From Oscillospiraceae bacterium (lineage in GTDB: Bacteria > Bacillota > Clostridia > UBA1381 > UBA9506), in assembly GCA_015069045.1 (NCBI GenBank), contig SVJJ01000009.1:1-64000 (forward strand): DNA of 64,000 nt. The letters are read 5' to 3'. Both the position numbers and the translations under genes were made by a program. Below the pieces are notes generated by a model. It ran no database searches. It was not told the DNA's origin and saw only the letters and a list, made by a program, of their open reading frames with translations. Positions 17,048 to 24,596 of this stretch are shown piece after piece; within the stretch, counting starts at the first letter, position 1; every line of letters begins with the position of its first letter.

Positions 17048-17899
17048 TTACATCACCGCTTCCAAATATTTTTCTTTAAGCTCGCAAACAATAATAATAT
17101 CGCTACCCACATTGTAATTGGATGTAGTAAATTGGTTTTCTCCTACAACCAAAGCTAAATCACTTAAATATGTATCTTTAGATATATATTCAATCAAATT
17201 CCCTTCATTATTATCTGTTGTTTTCAGGTCGCTATATATCTGACGATTTGGAATATCAACTGTAATGGTTTCGCCTTCCACCATGGTGTAATCCAGCATA
17301 AACTTAGCACCCGTAGTGGTGTTTTCAATGCATATGCCTTGTGTGTCACCACCCGAACCGACACTTTTGCAATAAATAGTAAAAATCGGTTCAGCCTTCA
17401 CATCCCCATTGTTATAAATCGTCGCTGTTGTAAGTCGACTGGTAAATAAACAAGGCATTTTAAAACTGCCCTCCACCAAATCCCGTCGACCATACATGGC
17501 CATGCGTACCGGCTCTTCAGCCCCAAAATAAGGGTCATCACAAGTAAACTGCATAATAAATTCAACATACTCGCCATGATGTTTTTGAATCTCAAAAAGG
17601 CTGCAATAGGCCTCTATTTGTCTAAAAATTCCCTGCCCCTGAATCCATAAGCGGCCTTTTTGATTTAAAATACGCATTCCCTCCGAAAGGGCCTGTCGCC
17701 CGCCACAGCAATCTCCGCGTAGGGTCACCACTCTAGCCTCCGCCCGTTCCTGCATGGTAACTTGCCCCGGCATTTCAGCATATTGAACAACTTGAAAAAC
17801 CTTATTCGGTAACTCAAGCCCTACGCATTCTGTTACATTCCACACACCGCCTCCGCCATAAAGTTGCAAACTACCCCAGTCATTTTCATAACATAACAT
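17048..17899 (-). CDS. distal tail protein (Dit family)
   Basis: Protein of 283 aa with the phage tail family (Sipho_tail/Dit) pattern: an N-terminal beta domain including VTLRGDCCGGRQALSEGMR, QFTCDDPYFGAEEP in the middle, and a C-terminal galectin-like region with EPIFTIY and MLDYTMVEGETITVD. Dit forms the ring joining tail tube to baseplate. It follows the tape-measure gene by one base, the usual siphovirus order. Confidence 0.82.
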   Translation of the reverse strand: MLCYENDWGSLQLYGGGGVWNVTECVGLELPNKVFQVVQYAEMPGQVTMQERAEARVVTLRGDCCGGRQALSEGMRILNQKGRLWIQGQGIFRQIEAYCSLFEIQKHHGEYVEFIMQFTCDDPYFGAEEPVRMAMYGRRDLVEGSFKMPCLFTSRLTTATIYNNGDVKAEPIFTIYCKSVGSGGDTQGICIENTTTGAKFMLDYTMVEGETITVDIPNRQIYSDLKTTDNNEGNLIEYISKDTYLSDLALVVGENQFTTSNYNVGSDIIIVCELKEKYLEAVM

Positions 17900-17900
17900 G

Positions 17901-19061
17901 TTATCCCTCCCTTAACTGTACCACTGCCTCATGGGCACGAGCACTGCGTAGTTGTTGCGATACAGTTTCACCGGCACCATTGAGCACATAAGTGGTTGTA
18001 TAATTGTTGGTTCGCACCGTATTCTCTGTTTGGGAATTACCACTTTGCAACAAAAATCCCTCGCCGGATATAACCTCACTTACCGCCTGTTGTAACATCT
18101 CTTGCATGTTCGCCAAAGATTCAATAAACCCTGCACCAAAAGCCTCGGCTGAAAGGGTACCTTCCTGAAAAAAACCGGAGGGTATGGTTCCATACCAATT
18201 TTCAAGTTCCCCCTCTATCGCATCTAAAGCTAATTTTGTATCTTTAACAAAGCTGTCTTTTGCCGTTTGTTCTGCAAGATTCTGAATCGCTTTCCAATCC
18301 TCAATATAGGCCGCACGTTCAGCATCGCTTAATGTTAAAAGTGCCTCCTGGTATCGAATGGCATCCTCTATGGAAAGCTCCCGGATGCTTTGAAACATCT
18401 CACTTGGTATATCCTCCTGCATCCCTATTTCCCGAAGGAGTGATGCATACTTTTCCAGTTCTACTCTTTCACGGGATAAATCTAAAATGGCATTCTCATA
18501 AATCTCCCGTTCACCATTGGGTCCCGCATTGAGAAAAATCTGCCGCTTTGATTGATACAAACCGCCATAGTCCACCATCTTCTCGGCCATTTTTTCCCGT
18601 GCCTTCTCCAGGTCTTCCAAACTGTCTGCCGCTTTTTTGGCAATTTGGTCAAACTCATCTGTAATACGCTCTCGCTGCGCACGAATTCGTTCTTCAACAA
18701 ATTTCAAATGAGTCTCTAAGGCATCAATATATTCATCATTTGCCTTTTTTTGCAGCCTGAGCTGCTCATTTTGTTGAACAGTCTGTACTTGTGCCGCGCT
18801 TTTGGCCCTCTTTAACCGATTTTGATAATTCCTTTGGGCTTGTGCCTCTTCAGCCGCTTCTATTGCATTTTCCAAACGCTCTTTTTCCTGCATGTATTTG
18901 GTCTGACTATCCAGCAATTCCTGATATAACTGGTCAGATGCGGTCTTTGCCTCGTCTGTTCCCTCTGCAATGCCCAAACCCATGTTTTCCGAAAGCAGTC
19001 GTCCAATTCTTTTAAACGATGAACTAAGCTCTCTTTCCGTCTGTCCTTCTTGCCCTGCCAT
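17901..19061 (-). CDS. short phage tail tape-measure-like protein
   Basis: Protein of 386 aa in the tape-measure slot between Gp15 and Dit. Residues about 45-180 are strongly coiled-coil (many Lys/Glu/Gln/Arg), followed by a helical region with ALLTLSDAERAAYIEDW and a C-terminal amphipathic and Asn/Thr-rich part. It lacks the hydrophobic membrane segments and the great length (often 700-2000 aa) of typical siphovirus tape measures. If it sets tail length by the usual rule of about 1.5 angstroms per residue, the tail would be unusually short, about 55-60 nm. Alternatively it is an internally deleted tape measure. Confidence 0.7.
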   Translation of the reverse strand: MAGQEGQTERELSSSFKRIGRLLSENMGLGIAEGTDEAKTASDQLYQELLDSQTKYMQEKERLENAIEAAEEAQAQRNYQNRLKRAKSAAQVQTVQQNEQLRLQKKANDEYIDALETHLKFVEERIRAQRERITDEFDQIAKKAADSLEDLEKAREKMAEKMVDYGGLYQSKRQIFLNAGPNGEREIYENAILDLSRERVELEKYASLLREIGMQEDIPSEMFQSIRELSIEDAIRYQEALLTLSDAERAAYIEDWKAIQNLAEQTAKDSFVKDTKLALDAIEGELENWYGTIPSGFFQEGTLSAEAFGAGFIESLANMQEMLQQAVSEVISGEGFLLQSGNSQTENTVRTNNYTTTYVLNGAGETVSQQLRSARAHEAVVQLREG

Positions 19062-19078
19062 TTTTATACCTCTTTTCT

Positions 19079-19651
19079 CTAAAATAATGAAGCAAGTGCT
19101 GCGCTTATTTCATGTTCCCGCTCCTTGTCGCTTCGCCTATCCTGTAGACGATATAATTCCTTCATCCTTCTGTAATACTGTTTTTCCTTTGGATTGTGTA
19201 TTTGAGATGGCTCTAAGGATCGATACATCATAACGCGCGCCAACTGTGTTTGCTCCGAAATTCCCTGCATAAGTGCCTTAAACCGCCACCAATGCAGATC
19301 AGCCTCTGCCAAATTAATGCCATACTGTTGATAAAAAGCTGCATAAATTAATGCCTCATCCTGCACAAAGCTATATATAGGCCGACTCTGTCCGCTCGGT
19401 TGTTTACCATATGCATAGGTAGGACCTTCATAAAAGGAAATCATTCCGTCAATTGCTTTCTCTAGCGTAGGCGGAAGAGTCTGATAGCAAAGGGTCAATA
19501 GGGTAGATATTTTTTGAATAAAGGGCCCCGATTGCTCAAATAAAATATGTTCTAGGCGAACCCAACGCCTAAAATCTGTATAAATCAAATATTGTTCGTT
19601 ATCAATAGACACGGTTTCCGGCAGATTCTCCCACAATAAATCCATATGCAC
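19079..19651 (-). CDS. bacteriophage Gp15-family tail protein
   Basis: Protein of 190 aa with features of the phage Gp15 family (YTDFRRWVRLEHILFE, ISFYEGP, DLHWWRFKALMQGIS). Members lie between the major tail protein and the tape measure and are thought to be tail-assembly chaperones. No obvious programmed frameshift partner is visible. The GTG at 19651 and the ATG at 19645 are both possible starts behind AGAGGGG. Confidence 0.78.
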   Translation of the reverse strand: MHMDLLWENLPETVSIDNEQYLIYTDFRRWVRLEHILFEQSGPFIQKISTLLTLCYQTLPPTLEKAIDGMISFYEGPTYAYGKQPSGQSRPIYSFVQDEALIYAAFYQQYGINLAEADLHWWRFKALMQGISEQTQLARVMMYRSLEPSQIHNPKEKQYYRRMKELYRLQDRRSDKEREHEISAALASLF

Positions 19652-19725
19652 AAATCCCCTCTTCCAATCAGGGCTATAACAATATGTAATCCCTCTCCAT
19701 TGTTATAGCCCCTCCTGTCATATAC

Positions 19726-20217
19726 TTATGCCTCTACAAAACTACAGGTTTCCCAATCATCCGTGCTGGTTGCCGTACCAAATACCTTTTCACCCTTTAC
19801 CTTCAGCGCGCCTGAATAGGTATAGGCATCCATAGAATCCCCCTCGCTATCGCAAATAACAGAAAAATCTCGTTTTACTGCCGGATAAGCTCCATTGTCA
19901 GTTTGTCGAGACAAATCCACCATAACAATAGACCGAATTGCCTCAGGACCAACCAATTCCTTTTCTGCAATAGTTACCAAATCATTGTGCACAGCATTAT
20001 CCGTAAATTGGTCAAAAGAATAGGAAATGCTGGGACTATAGCCCACCACATCTGATTGCTCAAACTCTTGGTCCACATATTGTCTTGAATATTCTTTTGG
20101 ACCCTTTTGAGTTGAAATTTCATTAAAACCCTTCATTCTAAAATAAGTAACTGTATTTTCTGCGTCTACAACACCGAAAAACGCTAACTTATCGCTTCTC
20201 TTTACAATTTTGCTCAT
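19726..20217 (-). CDS. major tail (tube) protein
   Basis: Protein of 163 aa, beta-rich, with the sequence features of Firmicute phage major tail proteins (KFAFFG-like start KLAFFGVVD, FNEISTQKGPKEYSRQYVD, SISYSFDQFTDN). It should form the tail tube. Position after the head-tail joining genes and before Gp15 fits. ATG 20217 follows AAAGGAG at 10 bases; an in-frame GTG lies nine bases upstream. Confidence 0.82.
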   Translation of the reverse strand: MSKIVKRSDKLAFFGVVDAENTVTYFRMKGFNEISTQKGPKEYSRQYVDQEFEQSDVVGYSPSISYSFDQFTDNAVHNDLVTIAEKELVGPEAIRSIVMVDLSRQTDNGAYPAVKRDFSVICDSEGDSMDAYTYSGALKVKGEKVFGTATSTDDWETCSFVEA

Positions 20218-20222
20218 CTGTT

Positions 20223-20612
20223 TCACTCTCCTTTTTGATAATATAACAACCTACATGCCATCTCATATTGTGTACTGCTGTAATCTCGTTCCGCCACTGA
20301 CACAGTTTTTAAAACTTCAAATCTCTGTGGTGTTTTCCCATATGCTAACTTCGGCAAGGATGTCTGCATATAGTCACAAACAGCTTGAAAAAGCTCTTCT
20401 GCATATCCTTGACCAAGTATAGAGCCTATATCTCGATACACTATTTTAAATGTAAACTGTCGTATGCTGTCCCCGCCGGTATATTGATGCACAATGGGGT
20501 CGCATCCTACTGCTTGTATACTAACAACATCCGCAGAGTCAGGTAAAAAATCAGCAGATACAACCTGTAGCGCAGAGCATGCCTTGAAAAATTCAACAAT
20601 TGTATAAAGCAT
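20223..20612 (-). CDS. head-tail completion / minor capsid protein
   Basis: Protein of 129 aa starting MLYTIVEFFKAC, with DPIVHQYTGGDSIRQFTFKI and YSSTQYEMACRLLYYQKGE. Its size and place (third small gene after the capsid, directly before the tail tube gene, stop overlapping the upstream region of the next start) fit a tail-terminator or minor capsid protein that closes the head-tail junction. The family name is not certain. The start follows GAAGGGGGCGGAG. Confidence 0.65.
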   Translation of the reverse strand: MLYTIVEFFKACSALQVVSADFLPDSADVVSIQAVGCDPIVHQYTGGDSIRQFTFKIVYRDIGSILGQGYAEELFQAVCDYMQTSLPKLAYGKTPQRFEVLKTVSVAERDYSSTQYEMACRLLYYQKGE

Positions 20613-20626
20613 TTCTCCGCCCCCTT

Positions 20627-20914
20627 CTATCGTTTGCCAATAACTTTCCAATGAGAAATTCCGCTGTTTGCAACACGATTATCCCTTATTTCCACAACGG
20701 TATACCAAAAATGGTCTCCCTGCCGACAAATCTGGTCGCCAAGACATACCTTGGGTTGTAAATGTTGAGGAATACGCACCGTTATTTGCCCACCGCCAGA
20801 AAATCCTGCATTGTCCAGCTCTAAGCCTGCTGTCCTGCGGCAAAAAACACCTGAAAGTATGTTTTGCAAAACAACGCCATTCTCAATACGCCGTACATAG
20901 ATACTGTCTGTCAT
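20627..20914 (-). CDS. small head-tail joining protein
   Basis: Protein of 95 aa (MTDSIYVRRIENG, GGGQITVRIPQHL, GDHFWYTVVEIRDN), short and beta-rich. It lies between the connector-like gene and the completion protein, where siphoviruses encode minor capsid or stopper proteins. No stronger family assignment from sequence alone. ATG 20914 was chosen; an in-frame TTG is six bases upstream. It overlaps its neighbours by a few bases. Confidence 0.6.
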   Translation of the reverse strand: MTDSIYVRRIENGVVLQNILSGVFCRRTAGLELDNAGFSGGGQITVRIPQHLQPKVCLGDQICRQGDHFWYTVVEIRDNRVANSGISHWKVIGKR

Positions 20915-20916
20915 GT

Positions 20917-21249
20917 TCAAGAATGCCGCCCCCTATATAACATGCCGCTGTCCCCTAAATGTCTACGTACCAGCTGTGCAATATCGTGTTCAACTTCATT
21001 ACAATAGGTTACGTCATACCCATCCAGACTTTCCCGGCTCACATCCCGATGACGGTCTTCTTGATAAAGGCGGTCACAAATTTCACAAAGCAGAAAACCT
21101 ATTTCATCAGAATTTCCCGGGGCTGTATCATACCGCACCATATTAGCCAGTAAAATTTCACCACGGCGCAGAAATTGACCAAACACTTCTCGGGGAATCG
21201 TGTTTCCTTCATATTGACAACTGTAAAAGTCATAATCAATCTTACTCAT
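20917..21249 (-). CDS. head-tail connector (gp6-like)
   Basis: Protein of 110 aa located directly after the capsid gene, mostly helical, with GFLLCEICDRLYQEDRHR and DVTYCNEVEHDIAQLVRRHL. Size, helical content and location match gp6-type adaptor proteins that bind under the portal. The start follows GAGGACAAGG. Confidence 0.65.
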   Translation of the reverse strand: MSKIDYDFYSCQYEGNTIPREVFGQFLRRGEILLANMVRYDTAPGNSDEIGFLLCEICDRLYQEDRHRDVSRESLDGYDVTYCNEVEHDIAQLVRRHLGDSGMLYRGRHS

Positions 21250-21301
21250 CCTTGTCCTCCTGCTTCATTCCGGGGCGAAATCGCCCCGGAACATCTTACT
21301 A

Positions 21302-22336
21302 TTAGCCGTTGGTCAAAAGTCGAGCAATGGGAATAGCTTTTGGGTCAAAGGCAACAGACCAGTTGGCAGCGTTGGCCAGTTGTGCATCTGTCGGACTGTT
21401 TGTCCAACCGGTAGAAGGTGCTGTAAAGGAAAAACCATTGGGATGAATTGTCTCTCGAATGCGGGTATATAATGTATCCTGACCACCGTTTTTAGCCGGG
21501 TCACGATAAATTTCCGCAGGTACATCCACACGACCCCGTGCTGTTCTGATAGCGCCCTCACCTAATAGATAGGTAGTATAGGTGGTTAATTCCTGATTGG
21601 CATCACTGCCGCCCACAGCTTGTACCGGAACGCCATCATCAATCACAACTGTAAAACCATTGACCGATGCCAAGGCTGTTGGCCGCTGAACACCATTTGC
21701 ATCCGTATATTTCCAATATTCCAGCATTTGCAGATTTTCCAGGGTCTTAGCCACATTGGAATGCATAATCGCCAATGAAAATAGGTTCTTATTATCCCCC
21801 ATGGCTAGGGTTGCCAAGTCATTTAAATCGGTTGCGCCTATGGTATATGGAGTTGCGGTTGCAGATGTTAAATCAACGGTGTGATTCTCCTTCCATTTTT
21901 TCGCATTGCCGGCAGAACCTGTAATGCCAAAAATTGCACCTAAAATAGAAAGCAATGCCTTTTGCCGTTGCTTAGCCCAATATTTTCCAATAGTCGTCGC
22001 TATATGTCCCATAGGATCTGCGCTGGATAGTTCCGACGCAAAGTTGCGCGCTGTAAATCCTTTACCACGACCATATACAACACCCGTCTGACTGCCACCT
22101 GCCAGTTCGGAAGATGAAATGTCGGTAGCTCCATCATAATTATCCGGTTCTCCCTCTAAAACGCTGTAAAAAGGAATGGTATATAGTCCACCCTCTGCTT
22201 GAATACGAGATGCAATCATAGCATCTTCAACCAAGGCACCGCTATCAATCATTGCCGTTTTTGTTGCATCCGGCGCAGCATCCCAACTCTGTACAAAAAT
22301 CTCTTCATCAAATGGAAAATTTAAATATGTTGACAT
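21302..22336 (-). CDS. phage major capsid protein
   Basis: Protein of 344 aa, predicted HK97-fold major head protein. Recognisable traits are the N-terminal FPFDEEIFVQSW, IPFYSVLEGEPDNYDG, the ARNFASELSSADPMGHI segment and C-terminal TRIRETIHPNGFSF. It is preceded by a Gp20-type scaffold gene rather than a protease, so head assembly should be scaffold-driven without a phage protease. An AGGAGG site precedes the ATG. Confidence 0.88.
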   Translation of the reverse strand: MSTYLNFPFDEEIFVQSWDAAPDATKTAMIDSGALVEDAMIASRIQAEGGLYTIPFYSVLEGEPDNYDGATDISSSELAGGSQTGVVYGRGKGFTARNFASELSSADPMGHIATTIGKYWAKQRQKALLSILGAIFGITGSAGNAKKWKENHTVDLTSATATPYTIGATDLNDLATLAMGDNKNLFSLAIMHSNVAKTLENLQMLEYWKYTDANGVQRPTALASVNGFTVVIDDGVPVQAVGGSDANQELTTYTTYLLGEGAIRTARGRVDVPAEIYRDPAKNGGQDTLYTRIRETIHPNGFSFTAPSTGWTNSPTDAQLANAANWSVAFDPKAIPIARLLTNG

Positions 22337-22342
22337 AATATA

Positions 22343-22951
22343 TTACCTCCTGTTTGTTTGCATTATGGAGCGATATAGCTCCGGCTGTTCTCTTTTTAAT
22401 TTGAGCCGTTCCATATACCCCATTTTTTGAAAGTCTTGTGAAGTAACTGCATGGCTTTTCTGCTCAGAGGGACAAATAAACTGAATGTCTTGATGATTCA
22501 TGTCAAACAGATAGCTGTTTTCCTTTTTCAGTTCCCACAACTGTTCTGCAAGCCCCTGCAGTTTACCATCTTCCAGCGATATAGTCTCAAGATTCAAAAG
22601 AGCCTTAACTGCTGTTAAGTTTCTGGCTCCCGCCTCTGTCAGTGCCCTATCCACAGCGTCACGAAGCTGTTTTTCTGACTCTTGTGCATGGTAGGCTTCC
22701 ATTTCTGCTTCATGTTTTTGCATTTCACATTCCAGCTGCTGACGCAAATGCTCCGCCTCCAGAACTGTTTCCCGCAATGCACTTAACTCCTGTTCTTGGT
22801 AGGCATTTTGCTCACGTAACGTTTTTAATTCCTCGCCACGTTGATTAAAATCTGCCTTAGATACAAACCGTCTTCCAAGCTCCTCATGAAACCTCGCTAA
22901 GTTTTCCTCTGTAACGGCTTCTCCGTACAGTTTTTTTAATACCTCTTGCAT
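22343..22951 (-). CDS. phage scaffolding protein (Gp20 type)
   Basis: Protein of 202 aa, largely coiled coil (about 25-110), with the Phage_GP20 signature in the second half: ALTEAGARNLTAVKALLNLE, then QLWELKKENSYLF, and a basic C-terminus YMERLKLKREQPELYRSIM that would bind capsid protein. It guides procapsid assembly and is then released. ATG 22951 follows AAGGAAAGG; the open frame extends further upstream without a better start. Confidence 0.85.
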   Translation of the reverse strand: MQEVLKKLYGEAVTEENLARFHEELGRRFVSKADFNQRGEELKTLREQNAYQEQELSALRETVLEAEHLRQQLECEMQKHEAEMEAYHAQESEKQLRDAVDRALTEAGARNLTAVKALLNLETISLEDGKLQGLAEQLWELKKENSYLFDMNHQDIQFICPSEQKSHAVTSQDFQKMGYMERLKLKREQPELYRSIMQTNRR

Positions 22952-23064
22952 GTTTTTCCTTTCCTTGTGCTTTCCTTGTTGATAGCCATCTCCACAATAT
23001 CGCGCCCATGGTACGCAATGTAGTGCTTTTCTCTTGGCCATAGCAGCCAGTCCTGCCTCTGCAC
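22936..23064 (-). CDS. possible 42-aa phage protein
   Basis: Short frame beginning with GTG three bases after the stop of the preceding small frame and overlapping the scaffold start by 16 bases; it contains REKHYIAYHGRDIVEMAINK. The tight stop-start packing fits coupled phage genes, but there is no strong ribosome site and no recognised family, so it may be chance. Confidence 0.3.
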   Translation of the reverse strand: MQRQDWLLWPREKHYIAYHGRDIVEMAINKESTRKGKTCKRY

Positions 23065-23067
23065 CGT

Positions 23068-23322
23068 CTATTTATATTCCGCCGCCTCAGGCGGTAATGG
23101 GGCCTCTTCGTTCTCATCATAAACCATTAAATCCTTATAATGGATATCTTGTTTATGACTAAAACCAAAAAAGCCATGGATCTGTTTAACGTCTGGTATC
23201 CAAAGACACGTCCTATTTACTAATGTACTTCCCCATCTTCCGCTCTTCCTTGTTCTATCTCTGCAAGCCTTGCTTTGGCCTGCTCCTCTGTTTCGCCTAA
23301 ATACCAAGTGCGAAACTCCCAT
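23068..23322 (-). CDS. possible small phage protein overlapping portal 3' end
   Basis: Open frame of 84 aa; only the last 50 codons (RTCLWIPDVKQIHGFFGFSH onwards, ending PLPPEAAEYK) lie outside the portal gene. Without it there would be a 268-bp gap in an otherwise packed operon, and the C-terminal half looks protein-like (aromatic and acidic residues, Pro-rich end). The start is unclear: ATG 23322 would overlap the portal gene by 103 bases behind AGGGAG. Family unknown. Confidence 0.4.
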   Translation of the reverse strand: MGVSHLVFRRNRGAGQSKACRDRTRKSGRWGSTLVNRTCLWIPDVKQIHGFFGFSHKQDIHYKDLMVYDENEEAPLPPEAAEYK

Positions 23323-24596
23323 TTACTCATAACTCCCTGTTCCACAAGCTGTTGCATTTCTGTAAATTGAGTTGTTCGGTCAACAATAGTACTATCATCA
23401 AACTCAAACGTAACATCGTATCGTCCAGGCGGTAACAAACCAAATATGGTTGCAATAGCATCCAATCCGTCCACCAAATTACCTAAGGCCTTTTGTAATG
23501 ATTTTTGAATATCTGCCACCGTGGAATAGGAGCGTTGCCGCAGTATCTTCAGTTCAGTTGCAGTTCTGGCTGTGTTGCTGGTGTTTGAAATCGTTCCACG
23601 AGCCAAACCACATAAATCCTCAATACGCACAAGCATTTCATTTAATCCCGCAAGGTAGGATTGATCTCGCAAAGCCGGTGCGTATACACTATATAAATCA
23701 CTATCTCCCGCATCTAAATCAAGAGCACGAAATAACCGACGATTTAAAGAAGGCATTTTCATGTCGCCATTTTCCAAAAGTAAGGCATCAACGCTGGCAT
23801 CAACCGCCAATTCCCCACCTTCATATTCCCATATTAAACGAGAAAATTGTTTATCCGCCTCCTGAATTAGCCCTACACCCCGAGCAAAAACAGATGCACC
23901 TAAAGGAGAATAGGGGTCAACCGTATTTGCCATAGGCAGTTTCATGTAAGAAAATAACGGCTTTGTTAGCCCATGGAGGGTCACACTCTCTGATAATCCG
24001 GACCAAGCAGGAACTTCCGTCAAAGGCACAGCCTTGCCCAATCCTAAAAATCCACCACCACAAAAAGCATAATTTTTAACTGTTACACCGGATGCATCTA
24101 AAACATGTTCTTCTAATCGGCTATACATCCGCCCATTATGTTGTGTCCTGTCCAGAAATACTGCCGAAACCACTTCTCCACGGCTATCCACCGCCAAGGG
24201 GAAAAAGCGACTTGCTCTTACATACTCCACCGCTAATCGATTTTTATCCGGATATGGTTTAAATACCACACCACCATCAGCACACGCATATTCGGTCCAC
24301 TGTCTAATGTCAAACAAAACGTTCTGATAAATCTGATTGTTCATTAAGTCAGCCCGTTTACTACCTGATATGTTAGATTGAAAATCCAACGTTGCTTGAC
24401 AGGCCAACTCCGCCGCTATGGCCGATGCCAAATTCATGCTCTTAACATCTTGCCCGCACCAAGGGGCCTGATTTCTGTATAACTGGTCCCAAAGCACCAT
24501 GGCCGCACTCATGGCATCTGAAATTAAAATTTCCCGCCCTAAGGCCCCTTCTATACTTTTTACCATTAAATAATGATTTGCCTCGTAATTCGTCAT
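23220..24596 (-). CDS. phage portal protein
   Basis: Portal protein, 458 aa, the dodecameric ring through which DNA enters and leaves the head. Characteristic parts are the N-terminal MTNYEANHYLMVKSIEGALG, the central region with VDPYSPLGASVFARGV and the long helical part NEMLVRIEDLCGLARGTIS followed by TATELKILRQRSYSTV. ATG 24596 overlaps the terminase stop (ATGA) and follows GGAGGAGAGG. No MuF-type minor head gene follows it, which is unusual for this kind of operon. Confidence 0.88.
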   Translation of the reverse strand: MTNYEANHYLMVKSIEGALGREILISDAMSAAMVLWDQLYRNQAPWCGQDVKSMNLASAIAAELACQATLDFQSNISGSKRADLMNNQIYQNVLFDIRQWTEYACADGGVVFKPYPDKNRLAVEYVRASRFFPLAVDSRGEVVSAVFLDRTQHNGRMYSRLEEHVLDASGVTVKNYAFCGGGFLGLGKAVPLTEVPAWSGLSESVTLHGLTKPLFSYMKLPMANTVDPYSPLGASVFARGVGLIQEADKQFSRLIWEYEGGELAVDASVDALLLENGDMKMPSLNRRLFRALDLDAGDSDLYSVYAPALRDQSYLAGLNEMLVRIEDLCGLARGTISNTSNTARTATELKILRQRSYSTVADIQKSLQKALGNLVDGLDAIATIFGLLPPGRYDVTFEFDDSTIVDRTTQFTEMQQLVEQGVMSKWEFRTWYLGETEEQAKARLAEIEQGRAEDGEVH

